This document shows positions 50,565 through 59,507 of a stretch of 64,000 bases of DNA, piece after piece. Position 1 is the first letter of the stretch; every line of letters begins with the position of its first letter. The position numbers and the translations under genes are program-made. The notes beneath the pieces were generated by a model, which was given only the letters and a program-made list of their open reading frames with translations, was not told the origin of the DNA and did not search any database. The stretch comes from Alteromonas sp. KUL106 (GTDB lineage Bacteria; Pseudomonadota; Gammaproteobacteria; Enterobacterales; Alteromonadaceae), in contig NZ_BLIG01000001.1 of assembly GCF_009811415.1 (NCBI RefSeq), forward strand, positions 1 through 64,000. The letters are read 5' to 3'.

Positions 50565-51611
50565 TTAGGCGCGTTCAATAAACATAGAATCACCATAGCT
50601 AAAGAATCGATACTCTTCGTTTATGGCTTCTTGGTAGGCATTCATGACGTTATCCTTGCCCGCAAACGCGCTAATTAGCATCATTAGCGTTGATTCGGGA
50701 AGGTGAAAGTTGGTGAACATGGCATCAACCACTTTAAATTCAAAACCCGGGTATATGAAGATCTCGGTATCTTCATTAAATGGTGCGATAACCTCTTTGT
50801 CACCACGTTCTGCGCTTGCTTTGGCCGCTGATTCGAGGGATCGAACGGACGTAGTGCCCACTGCAATAACACGTTTGCCATTCGCTTTCGTTTGCAAAAC
50901 AGCATCAACGACGTCTTGCGGCACCTCTGCAAATTCTGCATGCATTTTGTGCTCTTGAATGTTGTCAACACGAACTGGCTGGAACGTCCCCGCTCCCACA
51001 TGCAACGTAACAAATGCCAGGTTTACGCCTTTTTCTTTTAGCGCGCTTAATATAGCGTCATCGAAATGAAGCCCTGCTGTAGGGGCTGCCACAGCACCTG
51101 GTTTTTCACTGTAGACCGTCTGATACCGCTCTTTATCTGCGCTTTCATCGGGGCGGTCAATGTAAGGTGGAAGCGGCATATGGCCATGGGCTTCCAGCAG
51201 TGTTAATACGGTTTCATCATGGTCAAACTGCAATATGAACAACGCATCGTCTCTACCGGTAACTGTAACATTGACCTTTTCTTCTAGGACAAGCTTTGAC
51301 CCCGGTTTAGGCGCTTTACTTGCGCGAACATGTGCAAGGGCGGTGTTGTCTGAGGTAATACGCTCGATCAGCACCTCTACTTGGCCGCCCGTTTCTTTTT
51401 TACCTAACAGGCGCGCAGGGATCACCCGGGTGTTGTTGAAAACCAACAAATCGCCTGGCTCTACGAATTTGAGCATATCAGCGAACATGGTGTGTTCTAC
51501 ATTGCCGCTCTTACCATCTAGATGTAATAAACGACTGGCAGTACGCTGTTGCGTTGGGTATTTGGCTATAAGTTTTTCGGGTAGCTCAAAGCTAAAATCT
51601 GATAGTTTCAT
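50565..51611 (-). CDS. queA: S-adenosylmethionine:tRNA ribosyltransferase-isomerase QueA
   Basis: QueA converts preQ1 on tRNA to epoxyqueuosine using the ribosyl part of SAM. The 348-residue protein begins [19 protein letters not shown]. It contains [50 protein letters not shown] and [18 protein letters not shown], all diagnostic. It starts the queuosine/Sec export series on this strand. Confidence 0.97.
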   Translation of the reverse strand: MKLSDFSFELPEKLIAKYPTQQRTASRLLHLDGKSGNVEHTMFADMLKFVEPGDLLVFNNTRVIPARLLGKKETGGQVEVLIERITSDNTALAHVRASKAPKPGSKLVLEEKVNVTVTGRDDALFILQFDHDETVLTLLEAHGHMPLPPYIDRPDESADKERYQTVYSEKPGAVAAPTAGLHFDDAILSALKEKGVNLAFVTLHVGAGTFQPVRVDNIQEHKMHAEFAEVPQDVVDAVLQTKANGKRVIAVGTTSVRSLESAAKASAERGDKEVIAPFNEDTEIFIYPGFEFKVVDAMFTNFHLPESTLMMLISAFAGKDNVMNAYQEAINEEYRFFSYGDSMFIERA

Positions 51612-51780
51612 AAATACAACAATATTGAGGTGTTAATGTTAGACCAAAGTGCAATGTTAAGTATCTTTTAAGTTAAGACTAAAGGCTAAAGAATTGGCTA
51701 AAGCTTACAAAAAAGAAAGCCAAAGCAAAAATCAAAACTTATACTTTTCAGATAGATACACCGTTTCGTATAATTTCAAA

Positions 51781-51928
51781 TAACTAAGCATCAAAAGAGA
51801 TACGTGCGAACAGCATTCTCTGATAGCACTATTTTTCTTAAACGCTTAAGATAAACGCAGATAGTGATGATGTTCTCCCAATAACATTCCTTATTATTTA
51901 TACCCGGCATTTGCTGGGTATTTTTTTA
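51781..51928 (+). ncRNA. Candidate small RNA of about 145 nt
   Basis: A perfect TATAAT at 51769-51774 with a weak -35 (TTTTCA at 51745-51750, 18-base spacer) would start a transcript near 51781. A good intrinsic terminator (ATACCC...GGGTAT then seven T) ends near 51928. No reading frame or protein gene fits between them, and no plus-strand gene precedes the terminator. I recognise no known RNA family. Confidence 0.4.
51900..51928 (+). terminator. Orphan terminator
   Basis: ATACCC pairs with GGGTAT with an inner GC/GC extension and a 4-base loop, followed by TTTTTTTA. There is no protein-coding gene upstream on this strand. Confidence 0.8.
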
Positions 51929-52071
51929 TCTGCGCATTTATCCCACGACTCTTTCGCTATATTGGCCCCTATATACAGGCCGCTCTATATAGACCGTTAT
52001 ATTGGCAGTTATTTAGGCGAACAAGCCTCTTCACACTTGCGGCAACCTTCAGCGATTATATTTTACGATGT

Positions 52072-52338
52072 TTATTGCTGAAGATCAGTTAAGATTTCTT
52101 CTAAAAGTGCAGCATCTAATGGACGAGCTTTCAACACGTACAAAATTTGTAAAAGCAAATCCGCACCCATTATACCTTTATTCACCTTGTTTCTGAGATT
52201 GTCTGCGCTTTGCTCAACCCCAATCTCCTCAAGCCTTTGGCTTAAAGCCTGATATTTTACGCCGCGTACAGACATTTCAGACTTCACGACTCTAGCCACC
52301 GTTTGTCGCCAAGCGTTTTTAGCTTTTATCGTCGTCAA
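52072..52338 (-). CDS. DUF6471-like small protein
   Basis: An 88-residue helical protein: WRQTVARVVKSEMSVRGVKYQALSQRL, then IGVEQSADNLRNKVNKGIMGADLLLQIL. The pattern (RGVxYxxLxxxL...LRNKxxxG) fits the DUF6471 family and looks like a helix-turn-helix. A GTG at 52356 is possible, but a strong GGAGG placed five bases before TTG 52338 decides for that start. It is transcribed divergently from the yjfI-like operon and may regulate it or itself; that is inference. Confidence 0.75.
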   Translation of the reverse strand: MTTIKAKNAWRQTVARVVKSEMSVRGVKYQALSQRLEEIGVEQSADNLRNKVNKGIMGADLLLQILYVLKARPLDAALLEEILTDLQQ

Positions 52339-52353
52339 GACGACCTCCAAAAC

Positions 52354-52413
52354 CACACATTTGTGATATATATTTTACAAAAACACACTTTTTTACACTT
52401 AAAGCACACATTT
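52354..52413. promoter_or_regulatory. Three helically phased CACACWTTT repeats
   Basis: CACACATTT at 52354-52362, CACACTTTT at 52384-52392 and CACACATTT at 52405-52413 are in one orientation, with starts 30 and 21 bases apart (about three and two turns). They lie just upstream of the DUF6471-like gene and in the divergent region with the PspA operon, so they are a plausible operator array. Confidence 0.45.
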
Positions 52414-52611
52414 AATGTTGACGATTATGGCACAACACGTCTACACTGCAAGTCAAGATATTGGCGAAAATGAAAATAGTCGTTACAGTACAGCGGGTGT
52501 TGTCACCTCGTATCGCTCTGCATAACCTAATAAATGGGCGTTGCAAGGCAAGCACCACCGACACGACATTCGTTTTCAATATTATCGCTTCAATAATCAA
52601 AGGAGAAAGGT

Positions 52612-53001
52612 ATGAGCTGGGAACTGGAGAGCATCGAGAGCTTATTAAAAGAGCACGATGACTTTGTAGTAACGCGTGAGGAAAACTGTTTACTTATCGC
52701 CAATCAAGACGGCATTGATGCATGGCTTGCTATCAGCGGAGAACAGATTTTAGTGGAAAGCCTCTTGTTTGCTGCATCTGATGTGAAAGATAAATCTGCG
52801 TTAGACCATGAGATTCTGTCTACCCATATGGTATTTCCTCTTACCACCGTAGGCATTTCTAATATTGGTGGTGAGGAATACTACACCGCTTTTGGTGCAC
52901 TAAGTGCCCAGTCAAAAGCCGAAAGTATTGTTATTGAAGTTGAAACCCTGTTTCAGAATGTTGCATCTTTCCTAGATGCCTACGAAACACACCTTAACTA
53001 A
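52612..53001 (+). CDS. yjfI: YjfI family protein (DUF2170)
   Basis: A 129-residue soluble protein, MSWELESIESLLKEHDDFVV..., with STHMVFPLTTVGISNIGGEEYYTAFGALS in the middle, fits the DUF2170/YjfI family of unknown function. It is the first gene of the operon, with a good AGGAGAAAGG before the ATG. It lies 24 bases before the PspA-family gene, as in E. coli yjfIJ. Confidence 0.88.
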   Translation: MSWELESIESLLKEHDDFVVTREENCLLIANQDGIDAWLAISGEQILVESLLFAASDVKDKSALDHEILSTHMVFPLTTVGISNIGGEEYYTAFGALSAQSKAESIVIEVETLFQNVASFLDAYETHLN

Positions 53002-53025
53002 AATTTACTTCTTAAGGAGAAGCGA

Positions 53026-53706
53026 ATGTCAGTGTGGAAAAAATTGATTACTGCAGTAAAAGGTGGTGCTACCGAAGCTGCTCAGTCTGTTGCAGACAGC
53101 CAGGCTATTCGAATTCTGGAGCAAGAAATCAGAGAAGCTAAAGAGGAACTGCGCAAGTCAGACCATGCACGCACGCAAATTTTGGCGAAGTGTAAGCTTT
53201 CTCAGCAGAAAGTCGATAGCTTTAACTCGTCAATTGCCGAATACGAAGAACATGCTCGCAAGGCTATTGATACCGATCGTCAACTCGCGCTTGACTGCGC
53301 TCAGAAAGTATCTGAACTGAAAGAAGAACGCGAACAGGAACAAGCCTATCTCGATCAGTTTAAGCAATCGGAAAAACAGCTAGCGCATAATATTCAGCAA
53401 GCTAAAGCAAACTTACGCCGATTAGAACAACAAGTGGATATGGTAAAAGCGACCGAAAGCGTTCAAAAGGCGCAGGTTGCTGTATCTTCACGTCACATGG
53501 GCGCAAATAGCAAAATGAAAACGGCGACAGAATCTTTGTCTCGTATTCAGGAAAAGCAAAAGATGCGCAACGCTGAACTACAAGCGGCGGAAGAGTTGGC
53601 CAGTGAAGAATCGAGCAGCGATCTAGAAAAGCGTCTTGCCGAAGCAGGTATAAAAGGCAGTAAAACATCGGCTGACGACGAGCTAGCCAGAATTCTTGGC
53701 AAGTAA
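53026..53706 (+). CDS. yjfJ: PspA/IM30 family protein (YjfJ-like)
   Basis: A 226-residue, almost wholly coiled-coil protein, typical of the PspA/IM30/Vipp1 (ESCRT-III-related) family. Members coat and stabilise stressed inner membranes. The start VWKKLITAVKGGATEAAQSVADSQAIRILEQEIREA matches YjfJ-type members. It is co-oriented with yjfI and followed by a terminator, so yjfIJ may be made in excess over the downstream genes. Confidence 0.9.
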   Translation: MSVWKKLITAVKGGATEAAQSVADSQAIRILEQEIREAKEELRKSDHARTQILAKCKLSQQKVDSFNSSIAEYEEHARKAIDTDRQLALDCAQKVSELKEEREQEQAYLDQFKQSEKQLAHNIQQAKANLRRLEQQVDMVKATESVQKAQVAVSSRHMGANSKMKTATESLSRIQEKQKMRNAELQAAEELASEESSSDLEKRLAEAGIKGSKTSADDELARILGK

Positions 53707-53713
53707 GTAAATT

Positions 53714-53737
53714 AATGGGAGTTTTTTAGCTCCCATT
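53714..53737 (+). terminator. Terminator after the PspA-family gene
   Basis: AATGGGAG and CTCCCATT form an 8-bp stem with an 8-base loop, followed by TTC. It lies between the PspA gene and the channel gene and could be a partial, attenuating terminator. Confidence 0.7.
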
Positions 53738-53854
53738 TTCAATTCTTGTTACAAAATCATACCGTTAAACGCGCCGTATGGTGGTAACCTAACCTAGACA
53801 AATCAGGCACTTCAAGGCAGAGTAAGGGCACGCATAACAAGGGCTGTTTCTTTA

Positions 53855-54910
53855 ATGTCTCCATGGATAAAACTGCGAAAGATCATGCTGCAATATTTTG
53901 CAGAATCACGCTGGTACACCATTGTCGGTGCGACTGCATTTTACGCTGTGACGAGTTATTGGCTGCTTTATGCTGCAAACGAGCATGATTTAATTACCAA
54001 CGCCAACTTTATTTACTGGTTGGCGGTCACCGCCTCTACAGTGGGCTATGGTGATTTATCTCCCGTCACGCCAGCGGGAAAACTGGTTGTAGCGCTATAC
54101 GTCATACCGCTTGGTTTAAGTATTTTCGCCATGGTAATTGGCCGGATTGCAGCTTGGGTTTCATTAACGTGGAAGAAAGGATTGTTGGGTATGAATAGCT
54201 TAATGCTAGATAAGCATATCTTAGTAATTGGATGGAATGAGCAGCGGACCATGCTGCTGCTCGATTTAATTCTAAAAGAACGCAATGACATGGCTGAGCG
54301 CCCAGACATTGTGTTGTGTGTAAAAGCCGACATTACCAACCCAATGCCTGGCGTGATTGAGTTTGTGAAGGTAGATTCCTTTAACAAAGACGAAGATATG
54401 GACCGCGCCTGCGTGTCTACAGCTAGAACCATTCTTATCGACAACCCGCAAGATGATGTCACCATGACCACTGCGCTATATTGTTCTAAACGCAATCCTG
54501 ATGCACATCAAGTGGCCTATTTCCATGATGATAGTTTGGTCGGCCTACTTCAAGATCACTGTCCGAAAGTAGAGTGTACACCGAGTGTTGCCATTGAAAT
54601 GCTTGTTAAAGCTGCATTTGACCCTGGCTCGAGCATGCTTCATCACGACTTGTTGAGTATTGATGAGGGACAAGCCCAATTTTCTGTACAAATTCCAACA
54701 AGCTGTTCAACCATTTCCGTTGCCAAGTTGTTTATCAATTTAAAACGTAAACACGACGCCATCTTCATTGGCTATGCGCCAAATGGCCTTGTTAAAGAAA
54801 TGGTGGTGAACCCGCCGCTAGACGCGACATTAAACCCCGGCGACACCTTGTTTTATATTGCTGAGCGCCGCATTAACGAGATCAACTGGTCTTCATTGGA
54901 CGCTGATTAA
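53855..54910 (+). CDS. Potassium channel with cytoplasmic RCK (TrkA-N) domain
   Basis: A 351-residue two-helix channel. The first helix is at about 21-40. The pore carries the potassium selectivity filter TVGYGD at 62-67, and the second helix is at about 75-102. The cytoplasmic part begins DKHILVIGWNEQR, an RCK/TrkA-N nucleotide-binding fold. A TrkA-C-like tail ends ATLNPGDTLFYIAERR. Opening is probably gated by a nucleotide or ion bound to the RCK domain. It sits between yjfJ and the DUF2491 gene, a slot empty in E. coli, and is 11 bases before the DUF2491 gene. Confidence 0.92.
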   Translation: MSPWIKLRKIMLQYFAESRWYTIVGATAFYAVTSYWLLYAANEHDLITNANFIYWLAVTASTVGYGDLSPVTPAGKLVVALYVIPLGLSIFAMVIGRIAAWVSLTWKKGLLGMNSLMLDKHILVIGWNEQRTMLLLDLILKERNDMAERPDIVLCVKADITNPMPGVIEFVKVDSFNKDEDMDRACVSTARTILIDNPQDDVTMTTALYCSKRNPDAHQVAYFHDDSLVGLLQDHCPKVECTPSVAIEMLVKAAFDPGSSMLHHDLLSIDEGQAQFSVQIPTSCSTISVAKLFINLKRKHDAIFIGYAPNGLVKEMVVNPPLDATLNPGDTLFYIAERRINEINWSSLDAD

Positions 54911-54921
54911 GAGGCGTAAAC

Positions 54922-55566
54922 ATGTTTAGTAAACTATTTAAAAAATCGGAACCGAAAAAACCTAAGTCGCCAGAAATAATGGGGCTGTATTTGGGTGGCT
55001 CTTTCGAGTTAGACAACTTGAAGCTTTCATTACTGGAACCGGAGTTGACCATTGAAGGGGCGGCTCGTTCCCAGTTAATTCAAGCTGTAGGTCAAGCTCC
55101 CCTTGATACTGGCGGTACCCTGCTGCGATTTTACACCGACGATGATGGTTTTTTACAAGTGGTGACCGACGGTGGTCTGTCAGAGAACCACATTACGGAT
55201 GTGAAGCTGTGGCATTTCTATGAAACCAAAACCATTGGCAACACGGCACAGTGGAATGAGTGCTTGAAAAACGTTATCAGCCAACCTTCTTATGAGCTTG
55301 ACGGTAAAGTGTTTACCCGAGTATGGGGAGCGGTAGGCGACGAGTCGCCGCCCGTTGCCGTCACTGAAACGACCTATGAAGAAGATGGTGATGTAAGTAC
55401 CACTGACCAGTTTATGATGCTGTACGAACGGCCAATTAGTAACAACAGAGTAGAGACGTTACTTGTTGTGGGTGAAGAAAAACAAGTAGGCAATAATTTA
55501 GACAGATGTTTGGTTATTTCGACTGGGTTTGATGTTGAACCCGCCGATATCACTATAAATGGTTAA
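54922..55566 (+). CDS. yjfK: DUF2491 family protein (YjfK-like)
   Basis: A 214-residue soluble protein with the family pattern SPEIMGLYLGGSFELDNLKLSL, LLRFYTDDDGFLQVVTDGG and a late MLYERPISNNRVETLLV stretch. Function is unknown. The order with DUF2170, PspA, DUF350, DUF1190 and ATP-grasp genes supports the YjfK assignment. Confidence 0.87.
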   Translation: MFSKLFKKSEPKKPKSPEIMGLYLGGSFELDNLKLSLLEPELTIEGAARSQLIQAVGQAPLDTGGTLLRFYTDDDGFLQVVTDGGLSENHITDVKLWHFYETKTIGNTAQWNECLKNVISQPSYELDGKVFTRVWGAVGDESPPVAVTETTYEEDGDVSTTDQFMMLYERPISNNRVETLLVVGEEKQVGNNLDRCLVISTGFDVEPADITING

Positions 55567-55582
55567 TAAAAAAGGAACAGTT

Positions 55583-55999
55583 ATGGACACGATCATGCAA
55601 TCTCTTGCAGGCCTAGATAATTTTGCACTCTACTTCGGCTTGTCGATTGTCTTTTTGTTTATCTTCAAGTTGGTGTACGCATTGGTAACACCTCACGATG
55701 AATGGAAGCTAGTAAAAGAAGAGAAGAATGTGGCTGCCGCTATTGGCTTTGGTGGCGCTATTATTGGTTTTGCTATTGCCCTTGGCAGTGCAGCATCAAA
55801 CTCTGTCGCTGTCGTAGACTTTGCTATATGGGCGCTAGTTGCGGTTGTAGCCCAATCTCTTGCGTTTGCCATTTTGCGTTTCAGCTTTATGCCAAAAATC
55901 GCTGAACGCATCAACAATAATGAAGTCTCAGCAGGTGTTATGCTTGCCAGCATGTCTATTGCCGTTGGCTTACTCAATGCCGCTTGCATGACCTATTAA
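55583..55999 (+). CDS. yjfL: DUF350 membrane protein (YjfL-like)
   Basis: A 138-residue protein with four predicted membrane helices arranged as two similar pairs, typical of DUF350. Start ATG 55583 (MDTIMQSLAGLDNFALYF) is supported by AAGGA; an earlier in-frame start at 55559 overlaps the previous gene and has no ribosome binding site. DUF350 proteins recur beside PspA homologues and ATP-grasp enzymes in membrane-stress clusters. Confidence 0.87.
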   Translation: MDTIMQSLAGLDNFALYFGLSIVFLFIFKLVYALVTPHDEWKLVKEEKNVAAAIGFGGAIIGFAIALGSAASNSVAVVDFAIWALVAVVAQSLAFAILRFSFMPKIAERINNNEVSAGVMLASMSIAVGLLNAACMTY

Positions 56000-56009
56000 G
56001 GGGGCAGCG

Positions 56010-56678
56010 ATGACTGATAAACGAAATACACAGCGTGATGTTCATGAAAGCATGCAAGGCGAAGAGTCAACGCTAAAACGTACTAAGCATATTAACCTTA
56101 GTAGCATGCGTAAGGGTTTCAGTGTTAAGCCTCTCGCATTGGGCGTTGCCAGCGTTATCTTGAGCGGTTGTGGCGGAGAAAAAGAAGACGCCACTATTTA
56201 CACATCACTAGAAGATTGTAAGCAAGACTACCCCGATGCGGTAGAGCGCTGCGAAGCTGCCTATCAAACAGCGGTGGATGAAGCCATGCGCACCAGCCCA
56301 CGCTTTAGCTCTGAGTATGACTGTGAACATGAATTTGGTCCAAATCAATGCCAATATGTGAACAATAGCAGCGGCAGCTTTTTTATGCCTTTCATGGCAG
56401 GCTACATGGTAAGTTCTCTGCTCTCACCAAGCCGCTACTATTCACAACCCTTATATACGTCTTATTCTTACAATTCACCGTTCCGCTCTCGCTGGATAAC
56501 GGCAGATGGCTATGTGTTCGATGGCGATATTCGAAAAAGGCAGTATCGCGTCAATAAAGATATCTACAAGCCAAGGCCCACCGTCAATCGCACGATGAAA
56601 CGTGGCGGTTTCGGCAGCAGCGTGCGCGCTAAATCTTCATGGGGTAGCAGCAGCCGAAAAGGCGGCTGGGGCGGATAA
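56010..56678 (+). CDS. yjfM: DUF1190 lipoprotein (YjfM-like)
   Basis: A 222-residue protein. After a long basic n-region comes a signal ending ILSGCGG (lipobox cysteine near residue 54). Cysteine-rich DUF1190 segments follow ([34 protein letters not shown]). The tail is Gly/Ser/Arg-rich and ends in GGWGG. It should be exported and lipid-anchored. It follows the DUF350 gene by 10 bases and precedes the ATP-grasp gene by 2. Confidence 0.87.
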   Translation: MTDKRNTQRDVHESMQGEESTLKRTKHINLSSMRKGFSVKPLALGVASVILSGCGGEKEDATIYTSLEDCKQDYPDAVERCEAAYQTAVDEAMRTSPRFSSEYDCEHEFGPNQCQYVNNSSGSFFMPFMAGYMVSSLLSPSRYYSQPLYTSYSYNSPFRSRWITADGYVFDGDIRKRQYRVNKDIYKPRPTVNRTMKRGGFGSSVRAKSSWGSSSRKGGWGG

Positions 56679-56680
56679 CT

Positions 56681-57847
56681 ATGTTTAGAATGCCATGCCA
56701 GCCTCGCAAGGGATGGCAGCAGCTGGCCAATGAGTTCGGTTTTCATTTTCATACCATGTACGGTAAACCCTATTGGGATGAAACGGCCTACTATCAGTTT
56801 ACCCTAGCGCAAATTGAAAACGACATTGAAGATCCTACCGCCGAGCTACATCAGATGTGTTTGGCGGTTACCGAGGATGTGGTGAATAGTGAGGCGTTAC
56901 TTACTCGTTTCAGTATTCCTGAGCGTCACTGGGACATGGTAAGGAACAGCTGGCTTGAACGAGCGCCCAGCTTATACTCGCGACTGGATCTTGTGTATAG
57001 CGGCAAAGGCCCTGCTAAGTTATTGGAGAACAATGCAGATACGCCCACCAGCTTATACGAATCGGGATTTTGGCAATGGCTCTGGCTTTCGCAAAACGTA
57101 GACGCCGGCAAGCTTCCCCTGCACGCCGATCAGTTCAATAGCTTGCAAGAGAAGTTAGTTCATCGCTTTCGCGAAATAGCGTTGCACTACAATATTAACC
57201 AACTGCATATGGCGTGTTGTAAAGATACCGTGGAGGACCGCGGCACGGTGCAATACCTTCAAGACTGCGCCAAAGAAGCCGAGCTTTTGGCCGACTTTGT
57301 TTTTATTGAAGATATTGGATTGGCGGACACGGGGGTTTTTACCGATCTTGACGATGCCCCCATTACAGATTGCTTCAAGCTTTATCCTTGGGAATTTATG
57401 CTGCGCGAAGAGTTTGGCGACGTATTAGAAGACGCCCAGGTCAATTGGATAGAGCCAGCATGGAAATCAGTCATTTCCAACAAAGCCTTACTGCCTCTGC
57501 TTTGGAAGAAATTTAAAGGCCACCCTAACCTGCTTCCCGCTTATTTTTCAGATGAAATAGCGGCAAAAAACCTAGCGGGAAAATGGATTAAGAAGCCACT
57601 TTTTTCTCGAGAAGGCGCCAATGTGTCCCTCATTGAAAATGGCGTAGAAAGTGCACTTAGCGACGGCCCTTACGGCGAAGAAGGTTTTATTGTTCAGGCA
57701 TTTGAACCTTTACCCGTATTCGATGGTAATCATACCCTTATAGGGAGTTGGTTGGTAGACGATATGCCAGCAGGTATTTCGGTACGCGAGGACGCGTCTG
57801 CCGTTACCCAAGATTTGTCTCGCTACCTTCCCCACATTATTTTGTAA
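56681..57847 (+). CDS. yjfC: Glutathionylspermidine synthase-family ATP-grasp protein (YjfC-like)
   Basis: A 388-residue protein of the C-terminal glutathionylspermidine synthetase family. It has the start [59 protein letters not shown], the ATP-grasp stretch [14 protein letters not shown], and [12 protein letters not shown]. It lacks the amidase half of true GspS. It probably ligates an amine to a peptide or protein carboxylate, but the substrate is not known. Confidence 0.9.
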   Translation: MFRMPCQPRKGWQQLANEFGFHFHTMYGKPYWDETAYYQFTLAQIENDIEDPTAELHQMCLAVTEDVVNSEALLTRFSIPERHWDMVRNSWLERAPSLYSRLDLVYSGKGPAKLLENNADTPTSLYESGFWQWLWLSQNVDAGKLPLHADQFNSLQEKLVHRFREIALHYNINQLHMACCKDTVEDRGTVQYLQDCAKEAELLADFVFIEDIGLADTGVFTDLDDAPITDCFKLYPWEFMLREEFGDVLEDAQVNWIEPAWKSVISNKALLPLLWKKFKGHPNLLPAYFSDEIAAKNLAGKWIKKPLFSREGANVSLIENGVESALSDGPYGEEGFIVQAFEPLPVFDGNHTLIGSWLVDDMPAGISVREDASAVTQDLSRYLPHIIL

Positions 57848-57868
57848 TTTTATACGGGGCCAAAACTT

Positions 57869-58408
57869 ATGAAGCCGCTTTCTTTTCAAATTCGCGTGTT
57901 GCTCACCCTTGGGGCACTGTTAATTATTATCGAAATAGTCAATTTGCTTACGGGCAATGCGCTAAATCAGTTCGGCGTTGTCCCGCGTACACTCTCGTCG
58001 TTACCGTATATTTTTACAGCCCCTTTCCTTCACGGCACGCCTACCCACCTAATGGCTAACTTAGTGCCGCTTTTGTTGTTTATGTGGCTAACCATGCAAT
58101 GGGGAAAGCGCACGTTTATTATCGCCACTGTGAGTGCACTTCTTATCGGCGGTTTGGGCGTGTGGTTATTTGGCAGAACGGCAACGCATATTGGCGCGAG
58201 CGGTATGGTATACGGCTATTTCGGCTTTCTCGTTCTGGCTGGTTTTCGCAGCAATAAAGTGCGTTATTTACTTATTTCACTGGTGGTTGCCGCTCTATAC
58301 GGCGGAATGCTGGTAGGTGTACTTCCTACATCGAAATTTATTTCCTTTGAATATCATTTATTTGGCTTTATTGGTGGCTTATTTGCCGCATGGCACTGGG
58401 CACGCTAG
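57869..58408 (+). CDS. Rhomboid-family intramembrane serine protease
   Basis: A 179-residue protein with about six membrane helices. The loop HGTPTHLMAN (H55, H60, N64), the catalytic serine in GASGMVYG (S111) and histidine in SFEYHLFGF (H163) match rhomboids. It would cut single-pass membrane proteins within the bilayer. It starts 21 bases after the ATP-grasp gene and may belong to the same operon. Confidence 0.88.
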   Translation: MKPLSFQIRVLLTLGALLIIIEIVNLLTGNALNQFGVVPRTLSSLPYIFTAPFLHGTPTHLMANLVPLLLFMWLTMQWGKRTFIIATVSALLIGGLGVWLFGRTATHIGASGMVYGYFGFLVLAGFRSNKVRYLLISLVVAALYGGMLVGVLPTSKFISFEYHLFGFIGGLFAAWHWAR

Positions 58409-58455
58409 TTAGTTTACGTATAATTGGCCACAACATAAGACGTTTTTTAAAAGAT

Positions 58456-59157
58456 ATGTCAGCAGTACAAGAACCGACTCAAAAAAACCAAGGCTTCTTT
58501 GGCAACCTCGCGTTTAACATCGTTATACCCGTGGTGCTGATGAGCTATGCAAGTTCCGAAGATTACCTAGGCCCTGCGTGGAGCATTGTCGCTGCATTAA
58601 GCTTTCCTATCGGCTACGGACTGTGGGATTTAAAAGAATCAGGAAAGGTCAATGGCTTTTCCGTATTGGGCATAATCAGCGTTCTACTTACCGGCGGTTT
58701 TAGTTTACTTAAACTTCCCGCTGAATATATTGCAATTAAAGAAGCCGCTATCCCCGGGATTATCGGCATTGCCGTACTGGTAACCCAATATTCTAATAAG
58801 CCGTTGGTCAAAATGCTTATTTTGAACGACCAGATCATAAACTGGCCGCACCTAAATCAAGTGTTAGACGCCAAAGGAAAACAGCCAGAGTTTAAAAAGA
58901 AGGTAGCGGTAAGCTCTTATATTGTTGCTAGCTCATTTTTTCTCTCTTCAGCACTAAATTATATCTTAGCCAAAATGATTTTGGTCAGTGAACCGGGCAC
59001 GACGGCATACACTGAAGAGCTTGGCCGCATGACGGCGCTTAGCTATCCCGTGATTGTGATCCCGAGCATGATTTTGCTGATTGCTGCGCTGTGGTACCTT
59101 TTTGCTCAAATCAAAAAAATAACTGGCGAAGAACTCGATAACTTTATTAATCAATAA
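58456..59157 (+). CDS. VC0807-type inner-membrane protein
   Basis: A 233-residue polytopic membrane protein with the pattern FNIVIPVVLMSYASSEDYLGPAWSIVAALSFPIGYG and a central LNDQIINWPHLNQVLDAK loop. These are features of VC0807-like proteins of unknown function. ATG 58456 (MSAVQEPTQKNQ) is preferred; the frame opens at 58390, but that part overlaps the rhomboid gene and is not membrane-protein-like. Confidence 0.75.
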   Translation: MSAVQEPTQKNQGFFGNLAFNIVIPVVLMSYASSEDYLGPAWSIVAALSFPIGYGLWDLKESGKVNGFSVLGIISVLLTGGFSLLKLPAEYIAIKEAAIPGIIGIAVLVTQYSNKPLVKMLILNDQIINWPHLNQVLDAKGKQPEFKKKVAVSSYIVASSFFLSSALNYILAKMILVSEPGTTAYTEELGRMTALSYPVIVIPSMILLIAALWYLFAQIKKITGEELDNFINQ

Positions 59158-59162
59158 CATTG

Positions 59163-59369
59163 TTAGGGCGTGTTGGTCTTTGCTGTGCGCATTTGCAGCA
59201 GCTTGTGCGCCATTTAGGCAAGACAACTGTTTGCAGGTCTAGTGGGCCTAAATCAAAAACAGTCAACGCAGAATAAATAGCTTACAAGCGCTGCCCGAAG
59301 GGCTGTTTCGCGATTAAAATGCTTTCATGCAGACCAAAAATTCGCACAAAAAATACCAGCACGCCTTAA
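59163..59369. mobile_element. MITE-like element with long terminal inverted repeats
   Basis: The left end (TTAGGGCGTGTTGGTCTTTG, then CTGTGCG) and the reverse complement of the right end (TTAAGGCGTGCTGGTATTTT, then TTGTGCG) agree at about 22 of 27 positions. The roughly 200-base interior has no reading frame of note. TTA is present at both outer edges and may be the target duplication. It follows the VC0807-type gene by only five bases. The size and structure fit a non-autonomous transposon. Confidence 0.75.
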
Positions 59370-59373
59370 TATG

Positions 59374-59396
59374 AAGGGGCATTGAGCCCCTTTTTT
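59374..59396 (+). terminator. Terminator just after the MITE-like element
   Basis: AAGGGGC, a 5-base loop ATTGA, GCCCCTT and a run of six T make a strong plus-strand terminator. It probably originally ended the operon upstream, before the element was inserted. Confidence 0.88.
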
Positions 59397-59507
59397 AAAT
59401 AGGTAAAAATACCTGCTCCTTTTAAGCCCAAAAGCCTTTCCCCTGCGTATACCTACTTTGTTGCATACTATTGGCATTAACACCGCAAACAAAAAATACG
59501 CTTACCT

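Larger units (their letters stand above)
51612..52071. other. Intergenic region with a candidate small RNA
   Basis: This 460-base gap has no protein gene. It contains an isolated promoter-like -10 (51769-51774) and an isolated plus-strand terminator (51900-51928), discussed as a candidate RNA. Confidence 0.6.
59158..59507. other. Intergenic region before the ABC operon
   Basis: This 350-base region contains the MITE-like element (59163-59369), a terminator directly after it (59374-59396), and then about 110 bases that should carry the promoter of the ABC ATPase gene. Confidence 0.7.
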
